Below are positions 1 to 7,916 of a DNA stretch of 64,000 nucleotides, in pieces. The translations under genes and the position numbers were made by a program. Origin of the DNA: Streptomyces cirratus (lineage in GTDB: Bacteria > Actinomycetota > Actinomycetes > Streptomycetales > Streptomycetaceae); the NCBI RefSeq assembly GCF_014650775.1, contig NZ_BMVP01000001.1, positions 806,001 through 870,000 on the forward strand. Direction: 5' to 3'. The notes under the pieces were generated by a model, which did not search any database, was not told where the DNA came from, and saw nothing but the letters and a program-made list of their open reading frames with translations. Each line of letters opens with the position of its first letter. The stretch's first letter is position 1.

Positions 1-848
1 ACAAGAGCGCCTTCGCGGCGGCGGGGATCACCGAGCCGCCCAGGACGTGGAGCCAGTTCACCGAGGACGCGCAGAAGCTCACGGTGGCGCGCGGCGACAC
101 CTACGACCGGCTCGGCGTGATGCCCACCTTCCACGGCTACGAGACGAAACCGACCCGGCTGGCCGCCCAGTGGGGCGGCACCTACTTCGACGCCCGGGGC
201 AAGTCGAACCTGGCCGGTGACCCGGCCTTCGCGAAGATGCTCGCCGCGCAGAAGGACCTCGTGGACAAGCTCGGCGGCTACGAGAAGCTGGAGAAGTACC
301 GCGCGTCCTTCGGTGACGAGTGGAGCGCCGAACACCCCCTCCACACCGGCAAGGTCGCCATGCAGATCGACGGCGAGTGGCGGCCCGCGATGGCGAAGGA
401 GGCCGGAGTGACGTTCGAGATCGGCACCGCGCCGCTGCCCGTGCCGGACGACCAGGCGGCCGACTACGGCAAGGGCTACGTCTCCGGCACGGTCATGGGC
501 ATCTCGGCGGCCGGCCGCAAGCAGAACGCCGCCTGGGAACTGGTGAAGTACATGACCACCGACACCGACGCGGTGGTGGCCTTCGCCAACGCCATCCACA
601 ACGTCCCCTCCACGCTGGAGGCGCTGGCCTCGCCGAAGCTCCAGGTCACCCCGGAGTTCAAGACGTTCATCGACATCGCCCGGCACCCGAAGTCCTCCTC
701 CACCCCGGCCCAGGCGGACGGCGGCACCTACCAGCTGACCTTCGAGGACTTCGCGTACGGGGTCGAGAAGGGCGCCGTGGCGGACGTCCCCGCCGGCCTC
801 GCCCGCACCGACGCGCAGATAGACACCGACATCGCGAAGGCCAAGTAG
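1..848 (+). CDS. Carbohydrate ABC transporter substrate-binding protein, C-terminal part
   Basis: The visible 281 residues are the C-terminal half to two thirds of an extracellular solute-binding protein of family 1, the lipoprotein that captures a sugar outside the membrane and delivers it to the permeases. The open frame enters from the left edge, so the start, signal peptide and lipobox are outside the window. Typical pieces are visible: GKVAMQIDGEWR, a hydrophobic loop before a PLPVPDDQ segment, GKGYVSGTVMGISAAG, and WELVKYMTT, the usual end of the second lobe. Two permeases follow at once (5 bp gap), then GH4 and a kinase, so the substrate is probably a glucoside or amino-sugar oligosaccharide. 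The exact sugar cannot be read from sequence. No ATPase subunit is present here; Streptomyces importers of this type often share MsiK (family knowledge). Confidence 0.93.
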   Translation, partial: KSAFAAAGITEPPRTWSQFTEDAQKLTVARGDTYDRLGVMPTFHGYETKPTRLAAQWGGTYFDARGKSNLAGDPAFAKMLAAQKDLVDKLGGYEKLEKYRASFGDEWSAEHPLHTGKVAMQIDGEWRPAMAKEAGVTFEIGTAPLPVPDDQAADYGKGYVSGTVMGISAAGRKQNAAWELVKYMTTDTDAVVAFANAIHNVPSTLEALASPKLQVTPEFKTFIDIARHPKSSSTPAQADGGTYQLTFEDFAYGVEKGAVADVPAGLARTDAQIDTDIAKAK

Positions 849-853
849 CCCCG

Positions 854-1798
854 ATGGCCGCCCCGCACACCGCGCAGGCGAAGCGGCGCCGCTCCGCGCT
901 GCGTACCGCTGCCTTCATGTCGCCCTGGCTGATCGGGTTCGCGCTCTTCTTCGCCTACCCGCTGCTGTCCACCGTGTACTTCTCCTTCACCAAGTACGAC
1001 GGCTTCCGTCCGCCCGTCTTCAACGGCCTGCACAACTGGACGTACCTGTTCACCGACTATCCGCTGTTCTGGCCGGCGATGCGCAACACCCTGTGGCTGG
1101 TCGTGGTGATGGTCGGCTGCCGGGTCGTCTTCGGACTGGGCACCGGGCTGCTCATCACGAAGATCAAGACGGCGCCCGGGCTCTTCCGGACCCTGTTCTA
1201 CCTGCCCTACCTCGCCCCGCCGGTGGCCGCGACGCTGGCGTTCGTCTTCCTCCTGAACCCCGGCACGGGGCCTGCCGGGGTGCTGCTGGAGGGCGTCGGG
1301 CTGCACTCGCCCGGCTGGTTCACCGACGCCGACTGGTCCAAGCCGGCGCTGACCGTGCTCGCGGTGTGGGGCGTCGGTGACCTGATGGTCATCTTCATGG
1401 CCGCGCTGCTCGACGTACCGAAGGAGCAGTACGAGGCCGCCGAGCTGGACGGGGCCGGCGCGTGGTCGCGGTTCCGCCACATCACCCTCCCGAACATCTC
1501 CCCGATCATCCTGTTCGCCGTGGTCACCGGGGTCATCCAGGCCATGCAGTACTACACGCAGCCCCTGGTCGCCGGGAAGGTGGCGGCCGGGGTGATCGGC
1601 GGCTCGGGCCAGCAGTTCGAGCCGGGCTACCCCGACAAGTCCACGCTGACCCTGCCGCAGGTCGTCTACAACCTGGGCTTCCAGCGCTTCGACTACGGCA
1701 CCGCGTGTGCGGTCGCCCTCGTCCTCTTCGCCCTCTCCATGGCCTTCACCGCGCTGCTGATGCGCCGCCGTGGCGGACTGATCGGATCAGGTGACTGA
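854..1798 (+). CDS. Carbohydrate ABC transporter permease, first subunit (MalF type)
   Basis: 314-residue inner-membrane permease of the MalF/UgpA type (binding-protein-dependent transport inner membrane component). Start chosen at ATG 854, five bases after the preceding stop; no clear ribosome binding site is seen, suggesting coupling. Six hydrophobic segments are visible, beginning with MSPWLIGFALFFAYPLLS. The cytoplasmic EAA loop that docks the ATPase is present as YEAAELDGAGAWSRFRHITL followed by PNISP. It pairs with the next permease to form the channel for the sugar bound by the upstream lipoprotein. The stop overlaps the GTG alternative start of the next gene. Confidence 0.95.
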   Translation: MAAPHTAQAKRRRSALRTAAFMSPWLIGFALFFAYPLLSTVYFSFTKYDGFRPPVFNGLHNWTYLFTDYPLFWPAMRNTLWLVVVMVGCRVVFGLGTGLLITKIKTAPGLFRTLFYLPYLAPPVAATLAFVFLLNPGTGPAGVLLEGVGLHSPGWFTDADWSKPALTVLAVWGVGDLMVIFMAALLDVPKEQYEAAELDGAGAWSRFRHITLPNISPIILFAVVTGVIQAMQYYTQPLVAGKVAAGVIGGSGQQFEPGYPDKSTLTLPQVVYNLGFQRFDYGTACAVALVLFALSMAFTALLMRRRGGLIGSGD

Positions 1799-1799
1799 C

Positions 1800-2693
1800 A
1801 TGGCCGTGACCACGACGGCGACGGACGCCGCCACCGCGCGGACCGCTCGCCCGGCGCCCCGGCACGGCCGCGGCCCGCTGGTGCACTGGGTGGCCGTGCA
1901 CAGCCTGGGGGTGGCCGCCGCCCTGTTCTTCGTCCTCCCCTTCGTCTTCCTGTTCCTCACCTCCCTGATGGACGACCGGCAGGCCCTGACCCGCGACCTG
2001 TGGCCCCACACCTGGCAGTGGGGCAACTACGCCGAGGTGTGGCACACCCCCGGCTTCCTGACCTGGTGGCGCAACACGCTGCTGTACGCGGGAGTCGGCA
2101 CACTGCTGACCGTGGTCTCCTCAGTGCCCGTCGCCTACGCGCTCGCCAAGTTCCGCTTCCGCGGGCGGCGGCTGTCCCTGCTGCTGGTGATCGCGATGAT
2201 GATGCTGCCGCCACAGGTGGTGGTCATCCCGATGTACCTGTTCTGGGCCAAGCAGCTGGACCTGTCTGGCACGCTGTGGCCGCTGATCATCCCCATGGCG
2301 TTCGGCGACGCGTTCTCCATCTTCCTGCTGCGCCAGTTCCTGCTGACGATCCCCGACGAGTACCTGGACGCGGCCCGCGTCGACGGCTGCGGCGAACTGC
2401 GCACGCTGCTGCGCGTCGTCCTGCCGATGGCCAGGCCCGGGATCGCCGCCGTCGCGCTGTTCCAGTTCTTCTACGCCTGGAACGACTACTTCGGCCCGCA
2501 GATCTACGCCTCCGACAATCCCGCCGCCTGGACGCTCAGTTACGGACTGGAGTCCTTCAAGGGGGCGCACCACACCAACTGGAACCTGACCATGGCGGCG
2601 ACGGTGCTGGTCATGGCGCCGGTGATCGTCCTCTTCTTCCTCGCCCAGAAGGCGTTCGTCGAGGGAGTCACCTTGACCGGAGTGAAAGGCTAG
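1800..2693 (+). CDS. Carbohydrate ABC transporter permease, second subunit (MalG type)
   Basis: 297-residue MalG/UgpE-type permease. Two starts are possible: GTG 1791, overlapping the upstream stop, or ATG 1800. The ATG is preferred because AGGTGA lies five bases before it. The N-terminus is a short charged stretch, then a hydrophobic helix (VAAALFFVLPFVFLFLTSLM). The EAA-loop equivalent is DEYLDAARVDGCGELRTLLR with VLPMARPG. The C-terminus ends with a membrane helix and the common EGVTLTGVKG tail of this family. Acts as heterodimer with the upstream permease; six bases separate it from the GH4 gene, consistent with one [10 protein letters not shown]. Confidence 0.95.
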   Translation: MAVTTTATDAATARTARPAPRHGRGPLVHWVAVHSLGVAAALFFVLPFVFLFLTSLMDDRQALTRDLWPHTWQWGNYAEVWHTPGFLTWWRNTLLYAGVGTLLTVVSSVPVAYALAKFRFRGRRLSLLLVIAMMMLPPQVVVIPMYLFWAKQLDLSGTLWPLIIPMAFGDAFSIFLLRQFLLTIPDEYLDAARVDGCGELRTLLRVVLPMARPGIAAVALFQFFYAWNDYFGPQIYASDNPAAWTLSYGLESFKGAHHTNWNLTMAATVLVMAPVIVLFFLAQKAFVEGVTLTGVKG

Positions 2694-2698
2694 CGACG

Positions 2699-3994
2699 AT
2701 GAAACTCGCAGTGGTGGGCGGCGGTTCCACCTACACCCCCGAGCTGATCGACGGCTTCGCACGGCTGCGCGACACCCTGCCCGTCAGCGAACTGGTGCTG
2801 ATCGATCCGGCCGCCGACCGGCTGGAGCTGGTCGGCGGCCTGGCCCGGCGGATCTTCGCCAGGCAGGGCCACCCCGGCAGGATCACCACCACCGCCGATC
2901 TGGACGCGGGCGTCGAGGGGGCCGACGCGGTGCTGCTCCAGCTGCGGATCGGCGGACAGGCGGCCCGGCTCCAGGACGAGACGTGGCCCCTGGAGTGCGG
3001 CTGCGTCGGACAGGAGACCACCGGTGCGGGCGGCCTCGCCAAGGCCCTGCGCACCGTCCCGGTCGTCCTCGACATCGCCGAACGGGTCCGGCGGGCCAGC
3101 CCCGACGCCTGGATCATCGACTTCACCAACCCGGTCGGCATCGTCACCCGGGCCCTGCTGCAGGCCGGGCACCGGGCGGTCGGGCTGTGCAACGTCGCCA
3201 TCGGCCTCCAACGGAAGTTCGCGGCGCTGCTGGAGGTCGACCCGTCCGGCATCCACCTCGACCACGTCGGCCTCAACCACCTGACGTGGGAACTGGGCGT
3301 GCGCAAGGGCGGCCCCGACGGCGAGGACCTGCTGCCCGGGCTGCTGACCGCGCACGGCGGGGCCATCGCCACCGACCTGCGGCTGCCGCGGGCCGTCCTG
3401 GACCGGCTCGGCGTGGTGCCGTCGTACTACCTGCGCTACTTCTACGCGCACGACGAGGTGGTCCGGGAGCTCGGCTCGAAGCCCTCGCGAGCCGCCGAAG
3501 TCGCGGCGATGGAGCGGGAACTGCTCGCCCTGTACGCCGATCCCGCGCTGGACGAGAAGCCCGCCCTGCTGGCGAAGCGGGGCGGGGCGTTCTACTCGGA
3601 GGCGGCCGTGGACCTCGCGGCGGCCCTGCTGGGCGACGGCTCCGGCACGTCCCCGGTGCAGGTCGTCAACACCCGCAACGCCGGGACCCTGCCGTTCCTC
3701 CCGGACGACGCCGTGATCGAGGTGCAGGCACGGATCGAGGGCGCGGGCGGCCCGGGCGGGCCGGGGCCGGTGCCGGTGCCGCTGGCGGTGCCCCGGCTGG
3801 ACCCCCTGTACGCCGGGCTGATCTCGCACGTCACCGCGTACGAGGACCTCGCGCTGGACGCGGCACTGCGCGGCGGGCGCGAGCGGGTCTTCCGGGCACT
3901 GCTGGCCCACCCGCTGGTCGGGCAGTTCGACCTCGCCGAGGGCCTGACGGAACGGCTGCTCGCGCACAACAAGGAGTACCTGGCATGGGCCTGA
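2699..3994 (+). CDS. GH4 family 6-phospho-glycosidase (6-phospho-beta-glucosidase type)
   Basis: 431 residues, usual length for glycoside hydrolase family 4, which uses NAD+ and a divalent metal to hydrolyse (usually phosphorylated) glycosides. The N-terminus MKLAVVGGGSTYTPELIDG is the family Rossmann dinucleotide motif. The metal and substrate-site region is seen as GLCNVAIG (Cys-Asn) near residue 165 and VGLNHLTWE near residue 190. ATG 2699 starts six bases after the permease stop. GH4 enzymes normally act with a PTS, which phosphorylates the sugar. Here a BadF/BadG-type kinase overlaps the 3' end by 10 bp, so the phosphate is probably added in the cytoplasm after ABC import (inference). 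Whether the sugar is a beta-glucoside, chitobiose derivative or other is open. Confidence 0.9.
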   Translation: MKLAVVGGGSTYTPELIDGFARLRDTLPVSELVLIDPAADRLELVGGLARRIFARQGHPGRITTTADLDAGVEGADAVLLQLRIGGQAARLQDETWPLECGCVGQETTGAGGLAKALRTVPVVLDIAERVRRASPDAWIIDFTNPVGIVTRALLQAGHRAVGLCNVAIGLQRKFAALLEVDPSGIHLDHVGLNHLTWELGVRKGGPDGEDLLPGLLTAHGGAIATDLRLPRAVLDRLGVVPSYYLRYFYAHDEVVRELGSKPSRAAEVAAMERELLALYADPALDEKPALLAKRGGAFYSEAAVDLAAALLGDGSGTSPVQVVNTRNAGTLPFLPDDAVIEVQARIEGAGGPGGPGPVPVPLAVPRLDPLYAGLISHVTAYEDLALDAALRGGRERVFRALLAHPLVGQFDLAEGLTERLLAHNKEYLAWA

Positions 3995-5034
3995 ACCGGG
4001 CCGCGCCGCGCGCCGCCCCGCTGCCCGCCCCGCTGCCCGTCCCGCCCGTCCCGCCCGCCGCCGTGCTGGCCGTCGACGCCGGGAACAGCAAGACCGACGC
4101 GGCGTTCATCGGCCCCGACGGCACGGTGCTCGGCACCGGCCGCTCCGGGGGCTTCCAGCCGCCCCGGACCGGGGTCGAGGCGGCCGTGGATGTGCTCGGG
4201 CAGGCCGTCGCGGAGGCGGCGGAGGCGGCCGGGCTGTGCCCCGGCGGCCCGTACGCCGAGCAGGTGTCGGCCTGCCTGGCCAACGCGGACCTGCCGGTGG
4301 AGGAACGGCGGCTCGCGGACGCGATCGGTGCCCGCGGCTGGGGCTCGCGGACCGAGGTGCGCAACGACACCTTCGCCGTGCTGCGGGCCGGGCTGACGGA
4401 GCCCGGGGCCCCGTACGGCGTCGCCGTGGTGTGCGGGGCCGGCATCAACTGCGTGGGGGTGGCCCCCGACGGGCGGACCGCACGCTTCCCCGCGCTCGGG
4501 CGGATCTCCGGCGACTGGGGCGGCGGTTCGGGCCTGGCCGGTGAGGCCCTGTGGTGGGCGGCGCGGGCCGAGGACGGGCGCGGCGGCCCGACCGGGCTGG
4601 CGTCGGCGGTGCCGGGACACTTCGGGTTCACGACGATGGCCGGCCTGATCGAGGCGCTGCACCTGGGCGCGGTGGCGTACGAGCGCACCCACGAACTGGT
4701 GCCGGTGCTGTTCGCGGTCGCCGCGGCCGGTGATCCGGTGGCTTCGGCGGTGGTGGAGCGCCAGGCGCGGGAGGTGGTCGCCATGGCGTCGGTGGCACTA
4801 GCGCGGCTCGGGCTGCTGGACGAGGAGGTGGCCGTCCTACTGGGCGGCGGGGTGCTCGCCGCCGGACACCCGCAGCTGAACGGGGCGATCGAGGCGGGGC
4901 TGGCGGAAGCGGCCCCGCGGGCGCGGGTGTCGGTGGTGGTGGCCCCGCCGGTGCTGGGCGCGGGACTGCTCGGGCTGGACGCGGTGGGGGCGCCGCCCGA
5001 GGCGTACGGAAAACTCCGTGCCCATTTCGGGTGA
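3985..5034 (+). CDS. BadF/BadG/BcrA/BcrD-type ATPase, probable N-acetylglucosamine or sugar kinase
   Basis: 349 residues of the ASKHA fold. The phosphate-1 loop is VDAGNSKTDAAF near residue 27; the second glycine loop is GVAVVCGAGINC followed by GDWGGGSGLAGEALW; a C-terminal VAVLLGGGVLAAG adenosine motif is present. This pattern is that of GlcNAc kinase-like members of the BadF/BadG family rather than benzoyl-CoA reductase activators. ATG 3985 overlaps the GH4 gene by 10 bp, implying translational coupling. The N-terminus carries a short Pro/Ala-rich stretch of no clear role. Inferred job: phosphorylate imported sugar or the product of the GH4 enzyme. Substrate not provable from sequence. Confidence 0.88.
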   Translation: MGLNRAAPRAAPLPAPLPVPPVPPAAVLAVDAGNSKTDAAFIGPDGTVLGTGRSGGFQPPRTGVEAAVDVLGQAVAEAAEAAGLCPGGPYAEQVSACLANADLPVEERRLADAIGARGWGSRTEVRNDTFAVLRAGLTEPGAPYGVAVVCGAGINCVGVAPDGRTARFPALGRISGDWGGGSGLAGEALWWAARAEDGRGGPTGLASAVPGHFGFTTMAGLIEALHLGAVAYERTHELVPVLFAVAAAGDPVASAVVERQAREVVAMASVALARLGLLDEEVAVLLGGGVLAAGHPQLNGAIEAGLAEAAPRARVSVVVAPPVLGAGLLGLDAVGAPPEAYGKLRAHFG

Positions 5035-5279
5035 ACCTGCCCGCGGGGGCGCCCGGTCTGGAACCGTGACGGTCGCCCGGACGTATTGACGGTGAAGGGG
5101 AGAGGCAAGCGGCGACGGAAGGGGCGGCGGAAGCGGCGGCGGTCCAGGACCGGGGGGACGATCGTCAAGATCCGGTACCTGGTGCTGTAGTTGACCGCCG
5201 ATGCGGCCATACTGCTGCGACGGGTACTCCGCGGTGACCGGACCGGGGGGCGCCCCGCCCGGCAGCCGGGGGGGAAGAC

Positions 5280-6710
5280 ATGACCGAGGGGGAGGTCACG
5301 GTGGCCATCACATCACGCGCGCCCGCGCCCGGCGGCGGTGTCTCCACGACGCCCGCCGCCGGACCGCCCGCGCCGCCGCCCGCACCGCCCGGGCCGCGCA
5401 CGGCCTGGGCCGAGGGCGTCGAGCGGCTGCGCGCGGCAGCGACGACCGAGCCGGGACGGCTGCGCATCATCGGGGCGGTGCTCGCCGCCCTGGTGCTGCT
5501 GTTCGGCACGTCGGCGGTGTGGGAGGTCTCGGACCGGGTGACCGCCGCCGAGGACGTGGTGGGCCACAGCCAGCCGCTGAGCGCGGACGCGGCGAGCCTC
5601 TACCGTTCCCTCGCGGACGCGGACACGGCTTCCTCCAGCGGTTTCCTCGCGGGCGCCCAGGAGCCGCGCGAGGTCCGCGAGCGGTACGAGAAGGACATCG
5701 CGAACGCGTCCCGCCTGCTGGTGAACGCGGCCGCCAACACCGACGCCGGCGGCGACTCCCGCAAGGAAATTGCGCTCCTCGGACAACAGCTGCCGCGCTA
5801 CACGGGCCTGATCGAGCAGGCGCGCGCCACCAACCGGCAGGGCCTGCCGCTCGGCGGCGCCTACCTCCGGTACGCCAACGAGCAGATGAGCACGGTGCTG
5901 CTGCCGGCCGCCCAGCGGCTCTACGAGGCGGAGACGGGCCGGCTCTACAAGGACTACGACGACGCCCGGTCCTGGCCTGCGGTCGCGACGCTCACCGGCC
6001 TGCTCGCGCTCGGCGCCCTGGTGTGGGCGCAGCGGCGCAACTACCGTCGGACCAACCGCGTCTTCAACCACGGGCTCGTCGCGGCGACGGCCGCCGCGGC
6101 GGTGGTGCTGCTGTGGCTGACCGTCGGGCAGACGCTGGCGCGGTCGGGGCTGAGTGAAGCCCGGTCCGGCGGGCAGGAGTCGTTGAAGGTGCTGAACGAC
6201 GCCCGGATCGCCTCTCTCCAGGCGCGCGCGGGCGAGAACCTGACGCTGATCGCGCGCGGCGCCGTACTGGCCGAGGACAAGACCTCCGACAAGTACGACG
6301 TGGAGTTCACGAAGAACATGAAGGAACTGGACTCGGGACTGGCGACGGCGCTGCGGCTGGCCGATGACAGCAGCGGCCGCCGGCCCGTCCAGCAGGCCGT
6401 CGACGGCGTGGCGCAGTGGAAGCGGCGGCACGCGGCTGCCCGGGAGACCGACATGCGCGGCGACTACGAGCTCGCGCTGCCGCAGGTCATCGGCGACAAG
6501 GACCACAAGGACAGCAGCGGGGCCTCGTTCGACACCGTGGACGCCTCCCTGGAGCAGGCCGTGGCACACGAGCAGGAGCAGTTCACTCAGGCGGCCCGGG
6601 GCGGACTGGGGGCGCTGGGCGGTCTGGTGACGGGCTCGGCGGCCCTGGCGGTCATCGGCGCGGCGGCGGCACTGCTCGGCATCGGTCGCAGGCTTTCGGA
6701 GTACAGGTGA
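5280..6710 (+). CDS. glnX: GlnX-like integral membrane sensor protein
   Basis: 476 residues, start ATG 5280 preceded by GGGGGGGAAGAC. It has a Pro/Ala-rich cytoplasmic N-terminus (~60 residues) and four predicted membrane helices near residues 62-84, 228-250, 263-285 and 445-468. Between them are two extracytoplasmic, mostly helical domains, each about 140-160 residues and similar in layout (DxADxAS...FLAGAQ; SLKVLNDARIASLQA). This four-helix, two-domain design and the position directly before a GlnH-like binding protein and PknG match mycobacterial GlnX. There GlnX transmits amino-acid availability sensed by GlnH to the kinase PknG (known biology). Function here is inferred from synteny. The next gene starts at the stop codon. 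First gene of the signalling operon. Confidence 0.82.
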   Translation: MTEGEVTVAITSRAPAPGGGVSTTPAAGPPAPPPAPPGPRTAWAEGVERLRAAATTEPGRLRIIGAVLAALVLLFGTSAVWEVSDRVTAAEDVVGHSQPLSADAASLYRSLADADTASSSGFLAGAQEPREVRERYEKDIANASRLLVNAAANTDAGGDSRKEIALLGQQLPRYTGLIEQARATNRQGLPLGGAYLRYANEQMSTVLLPAAQRLYEAETGRLYKDYDDARSWPAVATLTGLLALGALVWAQRRNYRRTNRVFNHGLVAATAAAAVVLLWLTVGQTLARSGLSEARSGGQESLKVLNDARIASLQARAGENLTLIARGAVLAEDKTSDKYDVEFTKNMKELDSGLATALRLADDSSGRRPVQQAVDGVAQWKRRHAAARETDMRGDYELALPQVIGDKDHKDSSGASFDTVDASLEQAVAHEQEQFTQAARGGLGALGGLVTGSAALAVIGAAAALLGIGRRLSEYR

Positions 6711-6715
6711 GATCG

Positions 6716-7810
6716 ATGCGGATACGCGCGGGACGGGACCACGGGTACGGCGGCGACGGCAGCCCGGCCGCGGCGAGCGCAGCCTCCGGGGCCGGCGCAG
6801 CCTCCGGGGCCGGCGCAGGCGCCCCGGTGCGGCGGCCCGCGCGCCGGCTGCGCGGCTGGGGCGGTGTCGGCGCGATGGCGGCCGCCTGCGCGCTGACCGC
6901 GGCGGTCGTGCTGCTGCCGCTGGCCCAGGCCGCCCCGGACGGCGTCGGGCCCGGCGCGGTCCGCCCGCCCGCCACGATGGCGCTCGCCCCGGCGACCCCG
7001 GCCGACACCTGCCAGGACCCCGAGGCCAGCCTGCGGCCGGGCGGGGTGGACGGACCGGCGGTCGAGCGGATCCGCAAGGCGGGCAAACTCGTCGCGGGCG
7101 TGGACCAGAACAGCTTCAAGTGGGGCTACCGCAAGCCCGACGGCCACCTCGACGGCTTCGACATCGCCCTGGTCAAGGCCATCGCCAAGGACATCCTGGG
7201 CGATGAGAACGCCGTCATCTACCGGGCCATCCCGACCAGCCAGCGCATCCCCGCGCTCAAGGAGAACCGCGTCGACATCGTGGTGCGGACCATGACCATC
7301 AACTGCAAGCGGCTGGAGGACGTCGCCTTCTCGACGGCGTACTTCGAGGCCGGGCAGCAGGTGCTGGCCCCCAAGGGCTCCCCGATCACCGGGTACGACA
7401 CCTCGCTGAACGGCCGCAAGATCTGCACGGCCGCCGGTTCCACCGCGGAGGCGGCCCTCAAGTCCCAGTCGTACGGCTCGGTCCCGGTCTCCGTGGCCAA
7501 CCAACTGGACTGCCTGGTCCGGCTCCAGCTGGGCGAGGTGGACGGCATCATCACCGACAACGCCCTCGCGGCGGGCCAGGCGGCGCAGGACCCGTCCGTG
7601 CAGCTGGTCGGCTCGCCGTTCACCCGGGAGTTCTACGGGGTCGCGATGAACAAGGACGCGGGCGACCTGGTGCGCCGCGTCAACAAGGTGCTGGAGAACT
7701 ACCGCGCGGGCGGGAACGACAGCCCCTGGATGCAGGCCTACCGCACCCACCTGGAGGCCGTGCTGCCGAACGTCACCGCGCCGCCCGCGCCCAAGTACCG
7801 GGACGGCTGA
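6716..7810 (+). CDS. glnH: GlnH-like glutamate/aspartate-binding periplasmic-type protein
   Basis: 364 residues. ATG 6716 has AGGTGA five bases upstream; GTG 6707, overlapping the glnX stop as GTGA, is an equally possible start. The N-terminus has a basic Arg/Pro segment, a hydrophobic helix (AAACALTAAVVLLPLAQA) and then an SBP family 3 domain with KLVAGVDQNSF, GFDIALVKAIAKDILG, ALKENRVDIVVRTMTI, GKKI-like NGRKICTAAGST and GEVDGIITDNALA. No lipobox follows the hydrophobic helix, unlike mycobacterial lipoprotein GlnH, so it may be anchored by an uncleaved signal or released. In the mycobacterial system this protein binds Asp/Glu and works with GlnX to control PknG; the same role is inferred here. 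Confidence 0.85.
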   Translation: MRIRAGRDHGYGGDGSPAAASAASGAGAASGAGAGAPVRRPARRLRGWGGVGAMAAACALTAAVVLLPLAQAAPDGVGPGAVRPPATMALAPATPADTCQDPEASLRPGGVDGPAVERIRKAGKLVAGVDQNSFKWGYRKPDGHLDGFDIALVKAIAKDILGDENAVIYRAIPTSQRIPALKENRVDIVVRTMTINCKRLEDVAFSTAYFEAGQQVLAPKGSPITGYDTSLNGRKICTAAGSTAEAALKSQSYGSVPVSVANQLDCLVRLQLGEVDGIITDNALAAGQAAQDPSVQLVGSPFTREFYGVAMNKDAGDLVRRVNKVLENYRAGGNDSPWMQAYRTHLEAVLPNVTAPPAPKYRDG

Positions 7811-7825
7811 GGCCGTGGCCGGAGC

Positions 7826-7849
7826 GGGATCGGGATCGGGATCGGGATC
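7826..7849. repeat. Hexamer tandem repeat GGGATC x4
   Basis: Four perfect GGGATC units lie between the glnH stop and the probable start of the next gene. If translation began at GTG 7815 the units would encode Gly-Ser dipeptides. Each unit is six bases, so copy-number change keeps the frame. Confidence 0.9.
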
Positions 7850-7916
7850 GCTGCCGTACGTGGGCGAGGAGAGCGGGGAGGGCCGGGTGCGCCGTCCGCA
7901 GACGGGATCGGCAGTG

